Shown: positions 9,602 to 18,400 of the stretch, in pieces
Position numbering within the stretch: position 1 is the first letter of the stretch
How the letters are laid out: every line of letters starts with the position of its first letter
Assembly (NCBI RefSeq): GCF_963422335.1
Contig: NZ_OY729424.1
Span: 1,612,001-1,676,000, forward strand
Direction of reading: 5' to 3'
Length of the DNA: 64,000 nt
Source of the DNA: an uncultured Roseateles sp.
GTDB lineage: Bacteria > Pseudomonadota > Gammaproteobacteria > Burkholderiales > Burkholderiaceae_C
The notes under the pieces: model-generated
The model's database searches: none
What the model saw: the letters and a program-made list of their open reading frames with translations, nothing else
Told to the model about the DNA's origin: nothing
Position numbers and translations under genes: made by a program

Positions 9602-10282
9602 TCACTTTTGCGGCTGATCCGGCTCCCGCAGCGCCTCGACCTGTATCAGCAGCCGTACCCTGTCGCCGACAAAGGGCAGGCCGAAGGTGGCGCCGAAGTC
9701 GCTGCGCAGCAGCGTGGCCTCGAAATCACCGCCGCAGACTTCGGTTTGCAGCCGCTCGTCCTGGCGGCAGCCGAAGCGCAGCGCATGCAGGCTCAGCGGC
9801 TGGCCGATGCCGCGCAAGGTGAACTCGCCGCGCACCTCGCTGAGCTGCCCGTCCTGAAACCTGAAGCGGCTGGCCACGAACCAGGCCTGGGGGTGGCCGG
9901 TGCTGTCCAGCAGATCGGGCTGGCGCAACCGGGCGTCCAGCACCTTGAGGCCGGTGTCCACGGTGGCGGTGTCTATGCTCAGGCCGACCTCGCCGCGCTG
10001 AGCGGCACCATCCAGGGTGACCCAGCCGTTCAACATGGCAAAACGTCCACGCAGGGTGGACGTATTGAAGTGCAGGACCTCGAACTGCACGGCGCTGTGC
10101 AGCGGGTCAAGCCGGTAGGTCACCGGCTGCGCCGAGAGCGCGCAGGGCCAGGCCAGGCTTGCCACGCTGACCAAACAAATGGGCCAGGGCGTTTCAAGGA
10201 AACGCCGGGCCGCCCCAAGTTTCCTTGCTCCCCCATTGGGGGGCGGACGCCGCCTTGCGGCGGCCTTGGGGGCTCCAATCAC
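9602..10282 (-). CDS. YceI family protein (third of three), repeat-derived N-terminus
   Basis: The YceI domain begins around residue 52 (YRLDPLHSAVQFEVLHF) and continues to the end. YceI proteins are periplasmic lipocalin-like folds that bind isoprenoid lipids. No ATG precedes the domain. The only start giving a full-length frame is GTG 10282, overlapping the stop of the previous YceI gene. The first ~28 codons lie in the structured repeat at 10196-10275. A hydrophobic stretch ending ALSAQ (~36-51) looks like a signal peptide. Internal TTG/GTG starts cannot be excluded. Confidence 0.8.
   Translation of the reverse strand: MIGAPKAAARRRPPPNGGARKLGAARRFLETPWPICLVSVASLAWPCALSAQPVTYRLDPLHSAVQFEVLHFNTSTLRGRFAMLNGWVTLDGAAQRGEVGLSIDTATVDTGLKVLDARLRQPDLLDSTGHPQAWFVASRFRFQDGQLSEVRGEFTLRGIGQPLSLHALRFGCRQDERLQTEVCGGDFEATLLRSDFGATFGLPFVGDRVRLLIQVEALREPDQPQK
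10196..10275 (-). repeat. Structured intergenic repeat, copy A
   Basis: Read on the minus strand: GAGCCCCC, a 6-bp hairpin with 4-nt loop (10249-10264), a CCCCC/GGGGG hairpin with 3-nt loop (10230-10242), then AAGGAAA/TTTCCTT arms (10220-10226 and 10196-10202) around the 17-nt core CTTGGGGCGGCCCGGCG (10203-10219). The same core and stem order recur at 62395-62473 with different but still pairing stems. The element lies at the GTGA overlap between two YceI genes. From memory it resembles GC-rich hairpins common between genes in Comamonadaceae-like genomes; I cannot check this. Confidence 0.75.
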
Positions 10283-10851
10283 TGCTGGCGAACGGCTTCG
10301 ACCTGGATCAGCAGGCGCACGGCGTCGGGGAAGCCGTAGTTCAGGCCGTAGTTGACGCCGTACTGGCTGCGGATGATGGTGGCCTCGAAGTCGCCGCCGC
10401 AGACTTCGCGCTTGAACATGGGGTTCTGGTAGCAGTTGAAGTTGGTGGCCTTCAGGGTCACCGGCATGGTCTTGTCACGCAGCGTCAGGGTGCCGGCCAC
10501 TTCGGTGACCTTGTCGCCGACGAAGGTGAACTTGTCACCGACGAATTTGGCCGTCGGGTACTTGGCCGAGGCGAAGAAGTCATCGCTCTGCAGGTGCTTG
10601 TCCAGCGGCGCCACGCCGGTGTTGATGGCCGCCATGTCCAGCGTCAGCTCGACCTTGCCGGTCTTGGCCGAGCGGTCCAGCTGCACGGTGCCTTCCTTCT
10701 TGTCGAAGCGGCCGCGGTTGGTCGAGGTGGCGAAGTGGGCGATTTCGTAGCTGACGAAGGTGTGCGTCGGGTCGATCGCGTAGGTGGCGGACTCGGCCTG
10801 GGCCAGGGTGGCCAGGCTCAGCAGGGCGGCGGTGATCAGGGTCTTGTTCAT
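10279..10851 (-). CDS. YceI family protein (second of three)
   Basis: 190 residues with a signal peptide (MNKTLITAALLSLATLAQAES) and a complete YceI domain (YAIDPTHTFVSYEIAHFATSTNRGRF...). A Cys pair near the C-terminus (NCYQNPMFKREVCGGDFEATI) is shared with the third copy. It lies in the minus-strand series cytochrome b561, YceI, YceI, YceI. Periplasmic. The family binds polyisoprenoids or quinone-like lipids and is often encoded next to cytochrome b561, as here. Confidence 0.92.
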   Translation of the reverse strand: MNKTLITAALLSLATLAQAESATYAIDPTHTFVSYEIAHFATSTNRGRFDKKEGTVQLDRSAKTGKVELTLDMAAINTGVAPLDKHLQSDDFFASAKYPTAKFVGDKFTFVGDKVTEVAGTLTLRDKTMPVTLKATNFNCYQNPMFKREVCGGDFEATIIRSQYGVNYGLNYGFPDAVRLLIQVEAVRQQ

Positions 10852-10894
10852 GGGTTGTTCTCTTTGCTGGAGGGTTGGGTAAGAAAGGTGTGGA

Positions 10895-11476
10895 TCAGAG
10901 CGGTGCCAGGCCGTTCAGGGTCAGCTTGAACTTGACCTGCACGTCGTTGGCGACCATGGAGGTGTCGGCCCATTCACCGTCGCCGATCTTGAATTCGAGG
11001 CGCTTGATGGCGAAGGCACCGGTGGCGGTGCTGACGGCGCCGGCCTGGGCAATCGTCACCGGCACGGTGATGTCGCGGGTCTGGCCCTTGATGCTGAGCT
11101 TGCCGATGACATCGAACTTGCCCGGGCCGCTGGCCTTGATGGCGCTGCTCTGGAAGCTGGCCTGAGGAATCTTCTTGGCGTCAAACCAGGCCGGCTTGGA
11201 CAGCTCGGCGTCGAACTCGGGCGAGCCCAGGGTGGCGCTGGCGATGTCGATGGTGAAGGCGACCTTGCCGGTCTCGGGCTTCTTCGGGTCGAAGGCGATC
11301 TGCGCATCGAAGCGCTTGAACTTGCCGTCCACCGGCACGCCCATCTGCTTGCTGGTGAAGCTGACATCGCTTTGCGCGGGCACCAGCACGGCGGGCTTGG
11401 CCTGGGCAAAGGCGGCGCCGGCCAGGGCCAGCAGCAGGGTGGTGCCGAACAGCAGTTTGGAATTCAGTGAGGTCAT
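10895..11476 (-). CDS. YceI family protein (first of three)
   Basis: 193 residues with a signal peptide ending AGAAFAQA and a YceI domain (VLVPAQSDVSFTSKQMGVPVDGKFKRFDAQIAF in outline). It is more divergent than the second and third copies and lacks their C-terminal Cys pair. It starts 21 bases after the cytochrome b561 stop, so the two are probably co-transcribed. Confidence 0.92.
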   Translation of the reverse strand: MTSLNSKLLFGTTLLLALAGAAFAQAKPAVLVPAQSDVSFTSKQMGVPVDGKFKRFDAQIAFDPKKPETGKVAFTIDIASATLGSPEFDAELSKPAWFDAKKIPQASFQSSAIKASGPGKFDVIGKLSIKGQTRDITVPVTIAQAGAVSTATGAFAIKRLEFKIGDGEWADTSMVANDVQVKFKLTLNGLAPL

Positions 11477-11497
11477 GACAGTCCTTGTTGTTGAGGT

Positions 11498-12046
11498 TCA
11501 GCCGCGGCCGGGCAACATGCGTTGCAGCAGGCCGTCGCGGTCGACGAAGCGGTGTTTCAGTGCGGCGGCAATGTGCAGCAGCACCAGGACGGCCAGGCCC
11601 TTGGCGAAGATTTCGTGCAAGGGCTTGATGGTCTCGGCCAGGGCCTTGTCGGCACCCAGCAGATCGGGCAGTGGCAGCACACCGAACCAGACGATGGGGA
11701 AGCCCGCCGCCGAGCTGTAGGCCCAGCCGGACAGCGGCACGGCGAAAAACAGCAGATAGAGCAGGCCGTGGGTGACGTGCGCGGCCTTGTTCTGCCAGGC
11801 AGGCGCCGGCAGATCGGCCGGCGGGCGGTGTGTCAGACGCCACAGCAGACGCAGGGCCGACAACGCCAAAATCGTCACGCCCGCCCATTTGTGCCAGTTG
11901 TAAAGCTTGAGCCGGCTGGGCGAGAAGGGCAGCTCCACCATGTACAGCCCGACGCTGAACGAGATCACGATGGCCACGGCCAGTAGCCAGTGAAACGCTA
12001 TGGCGATCATCGTGTAGCGGGTGGACTGGGTGGAGATCGTGTTCAT
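11498..12046 (-). CDS. Cytochrome b561
   Basis: 182 residues with four predicted membrane helices. His residues sit where the family ligates two b hemes (AIAFHWLLA, YNWHKWAGV, HVTHGLLYLL, VLLHIAAALKH). The protein is an inner-membrane electron carrier. It is the first gene of the b561-YceI operon, a widespread pairing thought to couple quinol oxidation to a periplasmic partner. Confidence 0.92.
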   Translation of the reverse strand: MNTISTQSTRYTMIAIAFHWLLAVAIVISFSVGLYMVELPFSPSRLKLYNWHKWAGVTILALSALRLLWRLTHRPPADLPAPAWQNKAAHVTHGLLYLLFFAVPLSGWAYSSAAGFPIVWFGVLPLPDLLGADKALAETIKPLHEIFAKGLAVLVLLHIAAALKHRFVDRDGLLQRMLPGRG

Positions 12047-12204
12047 CGGTGGGGGGCCTGTGGCGGTCTCGTTCGTTGACTGAAGTGTCGGCCGGCGCCG
12101 CCCCTTGGCGGTTCACCTCGCTTGACCCCTGGGTTCACATGATTTGAACGATGGGCTCCGACCGGCTTGGCGCCCGGCGGTTCCCCGGCACTCGCAAAAA
12201 GAAG

Positions 12205-13392
12205 TTACCGGGCGTAGCGGCGCAGCAGCGCGGCGCGGCGCGAGGGCTGCAGATGGGCGCGACTCACGTCGCCGCCGTAGTGCGCCAGCAGGCGCTTGTC
12301 CATCACCGCAAACCACAGCGGCGGCACATAGGCCAGCATCAGCATCGCCGCATAGCCCGAGGGCAGTTGCGGGCTTTGCTCGGTATGCAGCAGGGCCTGG
12401 TAGCGCCGGCCCGGATGGGCATGGTGGTCGCTGTGGCGCTGCAGCTGGTACAGGAACAGGTTCGAGACCACGTGGCTGGAATTCCACGAGTGCTCGGGCG
12501 CGCAGCGCACCCGCCGGCCTCGCGCATCGAGCTCGCGCAGCAGGCCGTAGTGCTCGATGTAGTTGACGACCTCCAGCAGGGAGGCGCCGTAAAAGGCCTG
12601 TATCAGCAGAAACGGCAGCACGCCCAGGCCCAGCCAGAGGCACAGGCCGCCAAACAGCAGGACGGTCATGCTCCAGGCCTGCAGGCATTCATTGCGCCAG
12701 TGCCAGGCGTGCAGCTGCCTCGCGCGCAGCTTGGCGGCCTCCAGCGCCCAGGCCGAGGCCACGCTGCCAACCAGGGTGCGCGGCAGAAAGGCCCAGAAGC
12801 TCTCGCCCATGCGGGCGCTGGCCGGGTCTTGTGGTGTGGCCACGTTCAGATGGTGGCCGCGGTTGTGCTCGACATAGAAATGCCCGTAGGCCACCGGCGC
12901 CAGCGCCAGGCGCGACAGCCAGCGCTCCCAGCGCGGCCGCTTGTGGCCGAGCTCGTGGGCGGTGTTGATGCCGACGCCATTGATGCCGCCGACGCTGAAA
13001 ATCAGCCCGGCCCAGCCGAACAGGGTCAGGTCGTGCGTGGCAGCGATCCAGGCGCCGTGAATCGTCAGCGCGAACTGGAAGGGGATGAAGGCCACGACGA
13101 TGGCGCGGTACCAGAACACCCGCTCCAGGCCGGGCAGGGCCTCGGCGGGAGGGTTGCGGGCATCGGGCCCCAGCAGCAGATCGAGCAGCGGGATCAGGAT
13201 GTACATCACCGCGCTGCTGACCCATAGCCAGTACTCGTGGCCCGTGGTCTGGTACTGGATCAGGTTCAGCCACACCAGGCCCGGAAAGGCCGGTGACAGC
13301 AGCCACCACCAGCGCTTGCCGTCACGCCAGGGGCGTGCGGCGGGCAGGATGGGCGGGGCGGCGGTGCTCATCTGCGGATGCTGATCCCGCAC
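12205..13392 (-). CDS. alkB: Alkane 1-monooxygenase-like membrane di-iron hydroxylase
   Basis: 395 residues with several membrane helices and the three His boxes of AlkB-type hydroxylases: HELGHK (~146), HNRGHH (~176) and HSDHHAH (~319), plus the conserved NYIEHYGL. Length matches AlkB (~400). The reaction would be terminal hydroxylation of alkanes using rubredoxin electrons. No rubredoxin or rubredoxin reductase gene is adjacent, so these must come from elsewhere. Start could be ATG 13392 or ATG 13371 (MSTAAPP). Related xylene monooxygenases are an alternative substrate class. Confidence 0.85.
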   Translation of the reverse strand: MRDQHPQMSTAAPPILPAARPWRDGKRWWWLLSPAFPGLVWLNLIQYQTTGHEYWLWVSSAVMYILIPLLDLLLGPDARNPPAEALPGLERVFWYRAIVVAFIPFQFALTIHGAWIAATHDLTLFGWAGLIFSVGGINGVGINTAHELGHKRPRWERWLSRLALAPVAYGHFYVEHNRGHHLNVATPQDPASARMGESFWAFLPRTLVGSVASAWALEAAKLRARQLHAWHWRNECLQAWSMTVLLFGGLCLWLGLGVLPFLLIQAFYGASLLEVVNYIEHYGLLRELDARGRRVRCAPEHSWNSSHVVSNLFLYQLQRHSDHHAHPGRRYQALLHTEQSPQLPSGYAAMLMLAYVPPLWFAVMDKRLLAHYGGDVSRAHLQPSRRAALLRRYAR

Positions 13393-13413
13393 CGCGCCCG
13401 GGTCAAGCCTGGA

Positions 13414-14310
13414 TTACCACTTCATCTCGCCCTTGTTGACCTTGGCACCGATGTCCAGCGCGATGCCCAGACCGGCCTGCGGATAGGCGGCCTGCAGGGT
13501 GGCGATCAGCGCCGCGGCATTGGCGGCCCTGGGCAGCTCGGCCTCGAAGCGCTGCAGATAGGCGCGGGTGTAGCTCACCGTCGACGCGTCCTGCACCGTG
13601 CCGGGCAGCATATGGCCGGGCACGACGATGGCGGGCTGCAACGCGGCAATCGCGTCCAGCTTGGCGACCCAGGCGGCGCGCTCGGCCACCGTCTGCGTGT
13701 CGGCCGTCCAGGCATGCAGGCCGCCGAACACATTCACACCACCGACCACGGCCTTGATCGAAGGGATCCACACATAGCTGCGATGGGCCAGGCTGTCGTC
13801 CAGGCCGCGCACTTCCAGGGTGCGGCCTTCCAGCTGCAAGGTGTTGCCTGTCATCAGCTCGGGCAGCACCGGCTTGCGCGGCGCGTTGGCACCCAGGCGC
13901 GGGCCCCAGACCTGCAGCTTGGCCGGCAGCGAGGCCTCGATTTTCTTCAGGGTCGGTGCGGTGGTGACGATCTTCGCCTCGGGGAATTCCTGGCGCAGCA
14001 CTTCGAGGCCGAAGTAGTAGTCCGGGTCGGCGGCGCTGACGTAGATGGTGCTCAGCGTCTTGCCGCTGTCCAGCACGGCGGCGGCCACGCGCAGCGCGTC
14101 GGCGCGGGTGAAGCCGGCGTCCAGCAGGATGGCCTCCTTGGCGCCGGTGACCAGCACCGAGTTGACATGGAAGCTGGCCGGGCCGTGGTTGATGACCTTC
14201 AGTTCCAGCGGGGCCGGCGCGGCGGCGGTCTGTGCATCGGCGGCGACCATGGCAGTGGCCAGAGCGGCGCCAAGGCCGATTTGCTTGAGGAGGCGGGGCA
14301 GGTGGTTCAT
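13414..14310 (-). CDS. Metallo-beta-lactamase-fold secreted protein with altered metal motif
   Basis: 298 residues with a signal peptide (to AADAQ) and an MBL fold: NSVLVTGAKEAILLDAGF, then STIYVSAADPDYYFGLEVL at ~86-105, and VVPGHML near 232. In active family members the second block reads like THxHxDH. Here the positions are S-A-A-D-P-D-Y, so three metal-binding His are replaced while the Asp and the later GH remain. It may be a non-canonical or inactive member. It is divergent from the LysR gene at 14419, which probably regulates it. Confidence 0.82.
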   Translation of the reverse strand: MNHLPRLLKQIGLGAALATAMVAADAQTAAAPAPLELKVINHGPASFHVNSVLVTGAKEAILLDAGFTRADALRVAAAVLDSGKTLSTIYVSAADPDYYFGLEVLRQEFPEAKIVTTAPTLKKIEASLPAKLQVWGPRLGANAPRKPVLPELMTGNTLQLEGRTLEVRGLDDSLAHRSYVWIPSIKAVVGGVNVFGGLHAWTADTQTVAERAAWVAKLDAIAALQPAIVVPGHMLPGTVQDASTVSYTRAYLQRFEAELPRAANAAALIATLQAAYPQAGLGIALDIGAKVNKGEMKW

Positions 14311-14343
14311 GGTGGTTCCAGTCGTGTTGCGATGGACTGAACT

Positions 14344-14412
14344 TTATTTGCGCTGACTTGATTGATAAACAGCAGTCTGCGAGACTGTTTGTTGCATAAA
14401 ATGAGCAAATAA
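14344..14412. promoter_or_regulatory. LysR-type operator candidates in divergent promoter
   Basis: The 108 bases between the MBL gene and the LysR gene are much more AT-rich than their surroundings. They contain the palindrome CAGTCT-GCG-AGACTG at 14373-14387, flanked by a wider inverted pair TTATTTGC (14344-14351) and GCAAATAA (14405-14412). Position and T-N-A symmetry suit a LysR binding site controlling both genes. Inference from symmetry only. Confidence 0.5.
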
Positions 14413-14418
14413 GACGCC

Positions 14419-15321
14419 ATGGACCAGCTGAAAGCAATGCAGGTGTTTGTCGAGGTGGTCGATCGCGGCAGCCTGACGGCGGCCGCCGAGGCGCTGGACC
14501 TGTCCCGGGCGATGACCTCCCGCCATCTGGAGGCGCTGGAGCAATGGCTGGGTGCGCGCCTGCTGCAGCGCAGCACCCGCAGACTGAGCCTGACCGATGC
14601 CGGCGCCGAGGCCCTGCCGCGCTGCCGCCAGATGGTGGAGCTGGCCGAGGAGACACGCCAGGTGGCCGGCGCCCGGCACCAGACCGTCAGCGGCCGGCTG
14701 CGCATCACGGCCAGCATGTCGTTTGCCCAGCAGCACATCGCTCCGGCGGTGGCCGAGTTCCTGGCCCTGCACCCGCAGACCGGCATCGAGCTCCTGGCCT
14801 CAGAGCATGCGGTGAACCTGGTCGAAGACCGCATCGATCTGGCCCTGCGCATCAGCAACCAGCTGGACCCGGCCCTGATCGCCCGGCGGCTGACGGTGTG
14901 CCGCTCGGTGGTCTGCGCCGCGCCGAGCTATCTGGCGGCGCGGGGCACGCCGGCCGAACCGGCGGAGCTGTCAGCGCATGCCTGCGTCGGCCACGCCCGC
15001 TTCGGCAGTGACGAATGGCTGCTGCAGCGCGGCGCCGAGCGCATCAGCGTGCCGCTGGCACCGCCGCGGCTGCGCGCCAACGAGGCGATGGTGCTGCTGC
15101 AGGCCCTGCTGGCCGGCGCCGGCATCGGCCTGCAACCCACCTATCTGGCCGGCCCACTGCTGGCCAGCGGCGCGCTGGTGAGGGTGCTTCCGGACTGGGA
15201 GCCCGAGCAGCTGGGCATACACGCGGTCTACACCAGCCGGCGGCATCAGCCGCTGCTGCTGCGGACCTTTGTGGACTTTCTGGCGGCGCGGTTTGATGCC
15301 GAGCGGCCTTACTGGGATTGA
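14419..15321 (+). CDS. LysR family transcriptional regulator
   Basis: 300 residues: N-terminal winged HTH (MDQLKAMQVFVEVVDRGSLTAAAEALDLSRAMTSRHLEALE in outline, ending in the RSTRRLSLTDAG wing) and a periplasmic-binding-like effector domain. It is of the CrgA/DsdC-like class common in Burkholderiales. Divergent from the MBL-fold gene, with a symmetrical operator candidate between them. Confidence 0.93.
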   Translation: MDQLKAMQVFVEVVDRGSLTAAAEALDLSRAMTSRHLEALEQWLGARLLQRSTRRLSLTDAGAEALPRCRQMVELAEETRQVAGARHQTVSGRLRITASMSFAQQHIAPAVAEFLALHPQTGIELLASEHAVNLVEDRIDLALRISNQLDPALIARRLTVCRSVVCAAPSYLAARGTPAEPAELSAHACVGHARFGSDEWLLQRGAERISVPLAPPRLRANEAMVLLQALLAGAGIGLQPTYLAGPLLASGALVRVLPDWEPEQLGIHAVYTSRRHQPLLLRTFVDFLAARFDAERPYWD

Positions 15322-15426
15322 TTGAGGGTCTCGCCCGGCGTGCGGGGGTGCCGAGGGACGCACGAGGCTGGGCAGTCCCGCAGCCCGAGTCACGCTGGTA
15401 CTGGCTTCCCAAGACGGCGGCGAACC

Positions 15427-15464
15427 AAAAAAAAAGCGGCGGTGACTTTCGCCACCGCCGCTTT
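15427..15464 (-). terminator. Rho-independent terminator (strong on minus strand)
   Basis: A perfect 12-bp stem AAAGCGGCGGTG/CACCGCCGCTTT (15433-15444 and 15453-15464) with an 8-nt loop. It is followed on the minus strand by nine T residues (plus-strand A run 15427-15435). It ends transcription of the indolepyruvate oxidoreductase gene and may also stop the converging LysR transcript. Confidence 0.9.
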
Positions 15465-15490
15465 GCTATCGATCTGGAAACTGATCGAAA

Positions 15491-18400
15491 TCAGGCCGCC
15501 ACTTTGACGTCCTGCCCCCGCCACTGCCCCATCAGCCCCACCCACTTGGCGCGGGCCGCGACCAGGTGGCGCTCCTTCACATGGCCGTAGCCGCGGATGT
15601 CTTCGGGGATGCGGGCGATGTCGGTTGCCAGGGCCAGTTTGTCGGCCGTCAGGCCCTGCAGCACCTCGTCGATGCTGGCGCGGTACTCGGCGATCAAGGC
15701 GCGCTCCATCTTGCGCTCCTCGGTGTAGCCGAACACATCGAAGGCGGTGCCGCGCAGGCCCTTCAGCTTGGCCAGCAGGCCAAAGGCGCTGCGCATCCAG
15801 GGGCCGAACGGCTGCTTGATCAGCTCGCCCTTGTCGTTCTTCTTGGCCGTCAGCGGGGGCGCCAGGTGGTGCACCAGCTTGTAGTCGCCCTCGAACATGC
15901 CGGCGACCTTGTCGGTGAAGCTCTTGTCGGTGTGCAGGCGGGCGACCTCGTACTCGTCCTTGTAGGCCATGACCTTGAACAGATAGCGGGCCACGGCCTC
16001 GCTCAGCTTGGTGCTCGTGCCCAGCTTGGCTTCTGCCGCCTTGACCTTGTCGACAAAAGCCGTGTACTGCGCGGCGTAGGCGGCGTCCTGGTAAGCGGTC
16101 AGATAGTCCACGCGCTTGGCAATCATCTCGGCCAGGCCGGGCTTCTTGACGAAGGCTATCACCTGCGCGGCCTTGAACAGGGCCTGCACGGCGGCCAGGT
16201 CATGGGCGCAGCGACGGCCCCATTCGAAGGCCGACTTGTTGTTGGCGACCTGCACGCCGTTCAGCTCGATGGCGCGCATCAGCGCGGCATGGCTCAGCGG
16301 CACGCGGCCCTTTTGCCAGGCGTAGCCCAGCATCAGCGGGTTGGTGTAGATCGAGTCGCCGACCAGCTGCACCGCCACCTGCTCGGCGTCGAACGAACCG
16401 ATCAGCTCCGGGCTCGCCGCCGCGGCAATTGCCGCATCGCAGTTGCCGCCGGGGAACTGCCAGTCCGGGTTCTTGACGAAGGCGGCCGTCGGCGTGCCGT
16501 GGCTGTTCAGCGCCACAAAGGTGCGACCCGGCTGCATCACCGCCAGGGTGTACTTGTTGGCGGAAACAATCGGGTCGCAGCCGATCACCAGATCGGCCTT
16601 GGCAGTGTCCACCTTGGTGGTGAAGATGGCATCCGGCCGGTTCGCGATCTGGATATGGCTCCAGGTCGCGCCGCCCTTTTGCGCCAGGCCGCCGGCGTCT
16701 TGCGTGACCACGCCCTTGCCTTCGAGATGCGCGGCCATGCCCAGCAACTGACCGATGGTGATGACGCCGGTGCCGCCGACACCGCCGACGACGATGCCCC
16801 AGGCCTGCTCGCACAGCGGCAGCGCGGGCTCGGGAATGGCCGGCAGGGCGCTCAGGTCGCCCTTCGCCTCCTTCTTCGCCTTCTTCAGCGCACCGCCCTC
16901 GACGGTGATGAAGCTCGGGCAGAAGCCCTTCACGCAGGAGTAGTCCTTGTTGCAGGTGTTCTGGTTGATGCGGCGCTTGCGGCCGAACTCGGTCTCGACC
17001 GGCTCGACGCTGAGGCAGTTGCTCTGCACCGAGCAGTCGCCGCAGCCTTCGCAGACCAGCTCGTTGATGATGACGGTCTTGTCCGGCGTCTTCATCGTGC
17101 CGCGCTTGCGGCGGCGGCGCTTCTCGGTGGCGCAGGTCTGGTCGTAGATGATGGCGGTCGTGCCCTTGATCTCGCGGAACTCGCGCTGGATCGCGTCCAG
17201 CGTGTCGCGGTGGTGCACCGTCACGCCGGGCTCCAGCGCCACGCCCTCGTACTTCTGGGGCTCGTCGGTCACGATCACCAGCTTCATCACGCCCTCGGCG
17301 GTGAGGCTCTTCATGATCTGCAGCACCGTGTGGCCCTCGGCCCGCTCGCCGACCTTCTGGCCGCCGGTCATTGCCACGGCGTCGTTGTAGAGCACCTTGT
17401 AGGTGATGTTCACGCCGGCGGCGATGCTCTGGCGAATCGCCAGCAGGCCGCTGTGGAAGTAGGTGCCATCACCGAGGTTGGAGAACACATGCGTGTCGGT
17501 CGTGAACGGCGCCTGGCCGACCCAGGCCACGCCCTCGCCGCCCATCTGGCTGAAGGTGATGGTGCTGCGGTCCATCCAGGTGGCCATGTAGTGGCAGCCG
17601 ATGCCACCGAGAGCCCGCGAGCCCTCGGGCACGCGGGTGCTGGTGTTGTGCGGGCAGCCGCTGCAGAACCAGGGGGCGCGCTCGCCGGTGTCGGTCTTCA
17701 GCTCGATCAGCGCGCGCTCCTTGGCGTCGATGACGGCCAGGCGCTCGTCCATGCGGTTGACGATGTCGCGGTCCACGCCCAGCTTCTTCAGCCGCTTGGC
17801 GATCGCCTTGGCGATGATGGCCGGCGTCAGGTCGGCCTTGGGGCGCAGGAGCCAGTTCTCGCTCGGGTTGGGCAGGCCCCATTCACCGCTTTCATTGCCC
17901 CCGGCCTCGTCGAACTTGCCCAGCACATTGGGGCGCACATCGGCGCGCCAGTTGTAGAGCTGTTCCTTCAGCTGGTACTCGATGACCTGGCGCTTCTCCT
18001 CGACCACCAGCACCTCTTGCAGGCCCTGGCAGAAGTCGCGGGTGATCGTCGCTTCCAGCGGCCACACGACATTGACCTTGTGCAGGCGAATGCCCAGCTG
18101 CTTGCAGGTGTCGTCGTCCAGGCCCAGATCGGCCAACGCCTGGCGCGTGTCATTGAAGGCCTTGCCGGTGGCAATGATGCCGAAGCGGTCGTTGGCGGTG
18201 GCGATGACGTTGTGGTTCAGCTTGTTGGCGCGCACATAGGCCAGGGCCGCGTACCACTTGTAGTCCATCAGCCGCGCTTCCTGCTCCAGCGGCGCGTCGG
18301 GCCAGCGGATGTGCAGGCCGCCGGGCGGCATCTGGAAGTCTTCGGGGATGATGATCTTGACGCGGTCCGGGTCGACCGACACCGAGGCCGAGGACTCGAC

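Noticed and set aside
12100..12120. Possible third copy of the structured repeat (GCCGCCCCTTGG)
   Set aside because: Only a partial resemblance to the core; the flanking arms do not pair.
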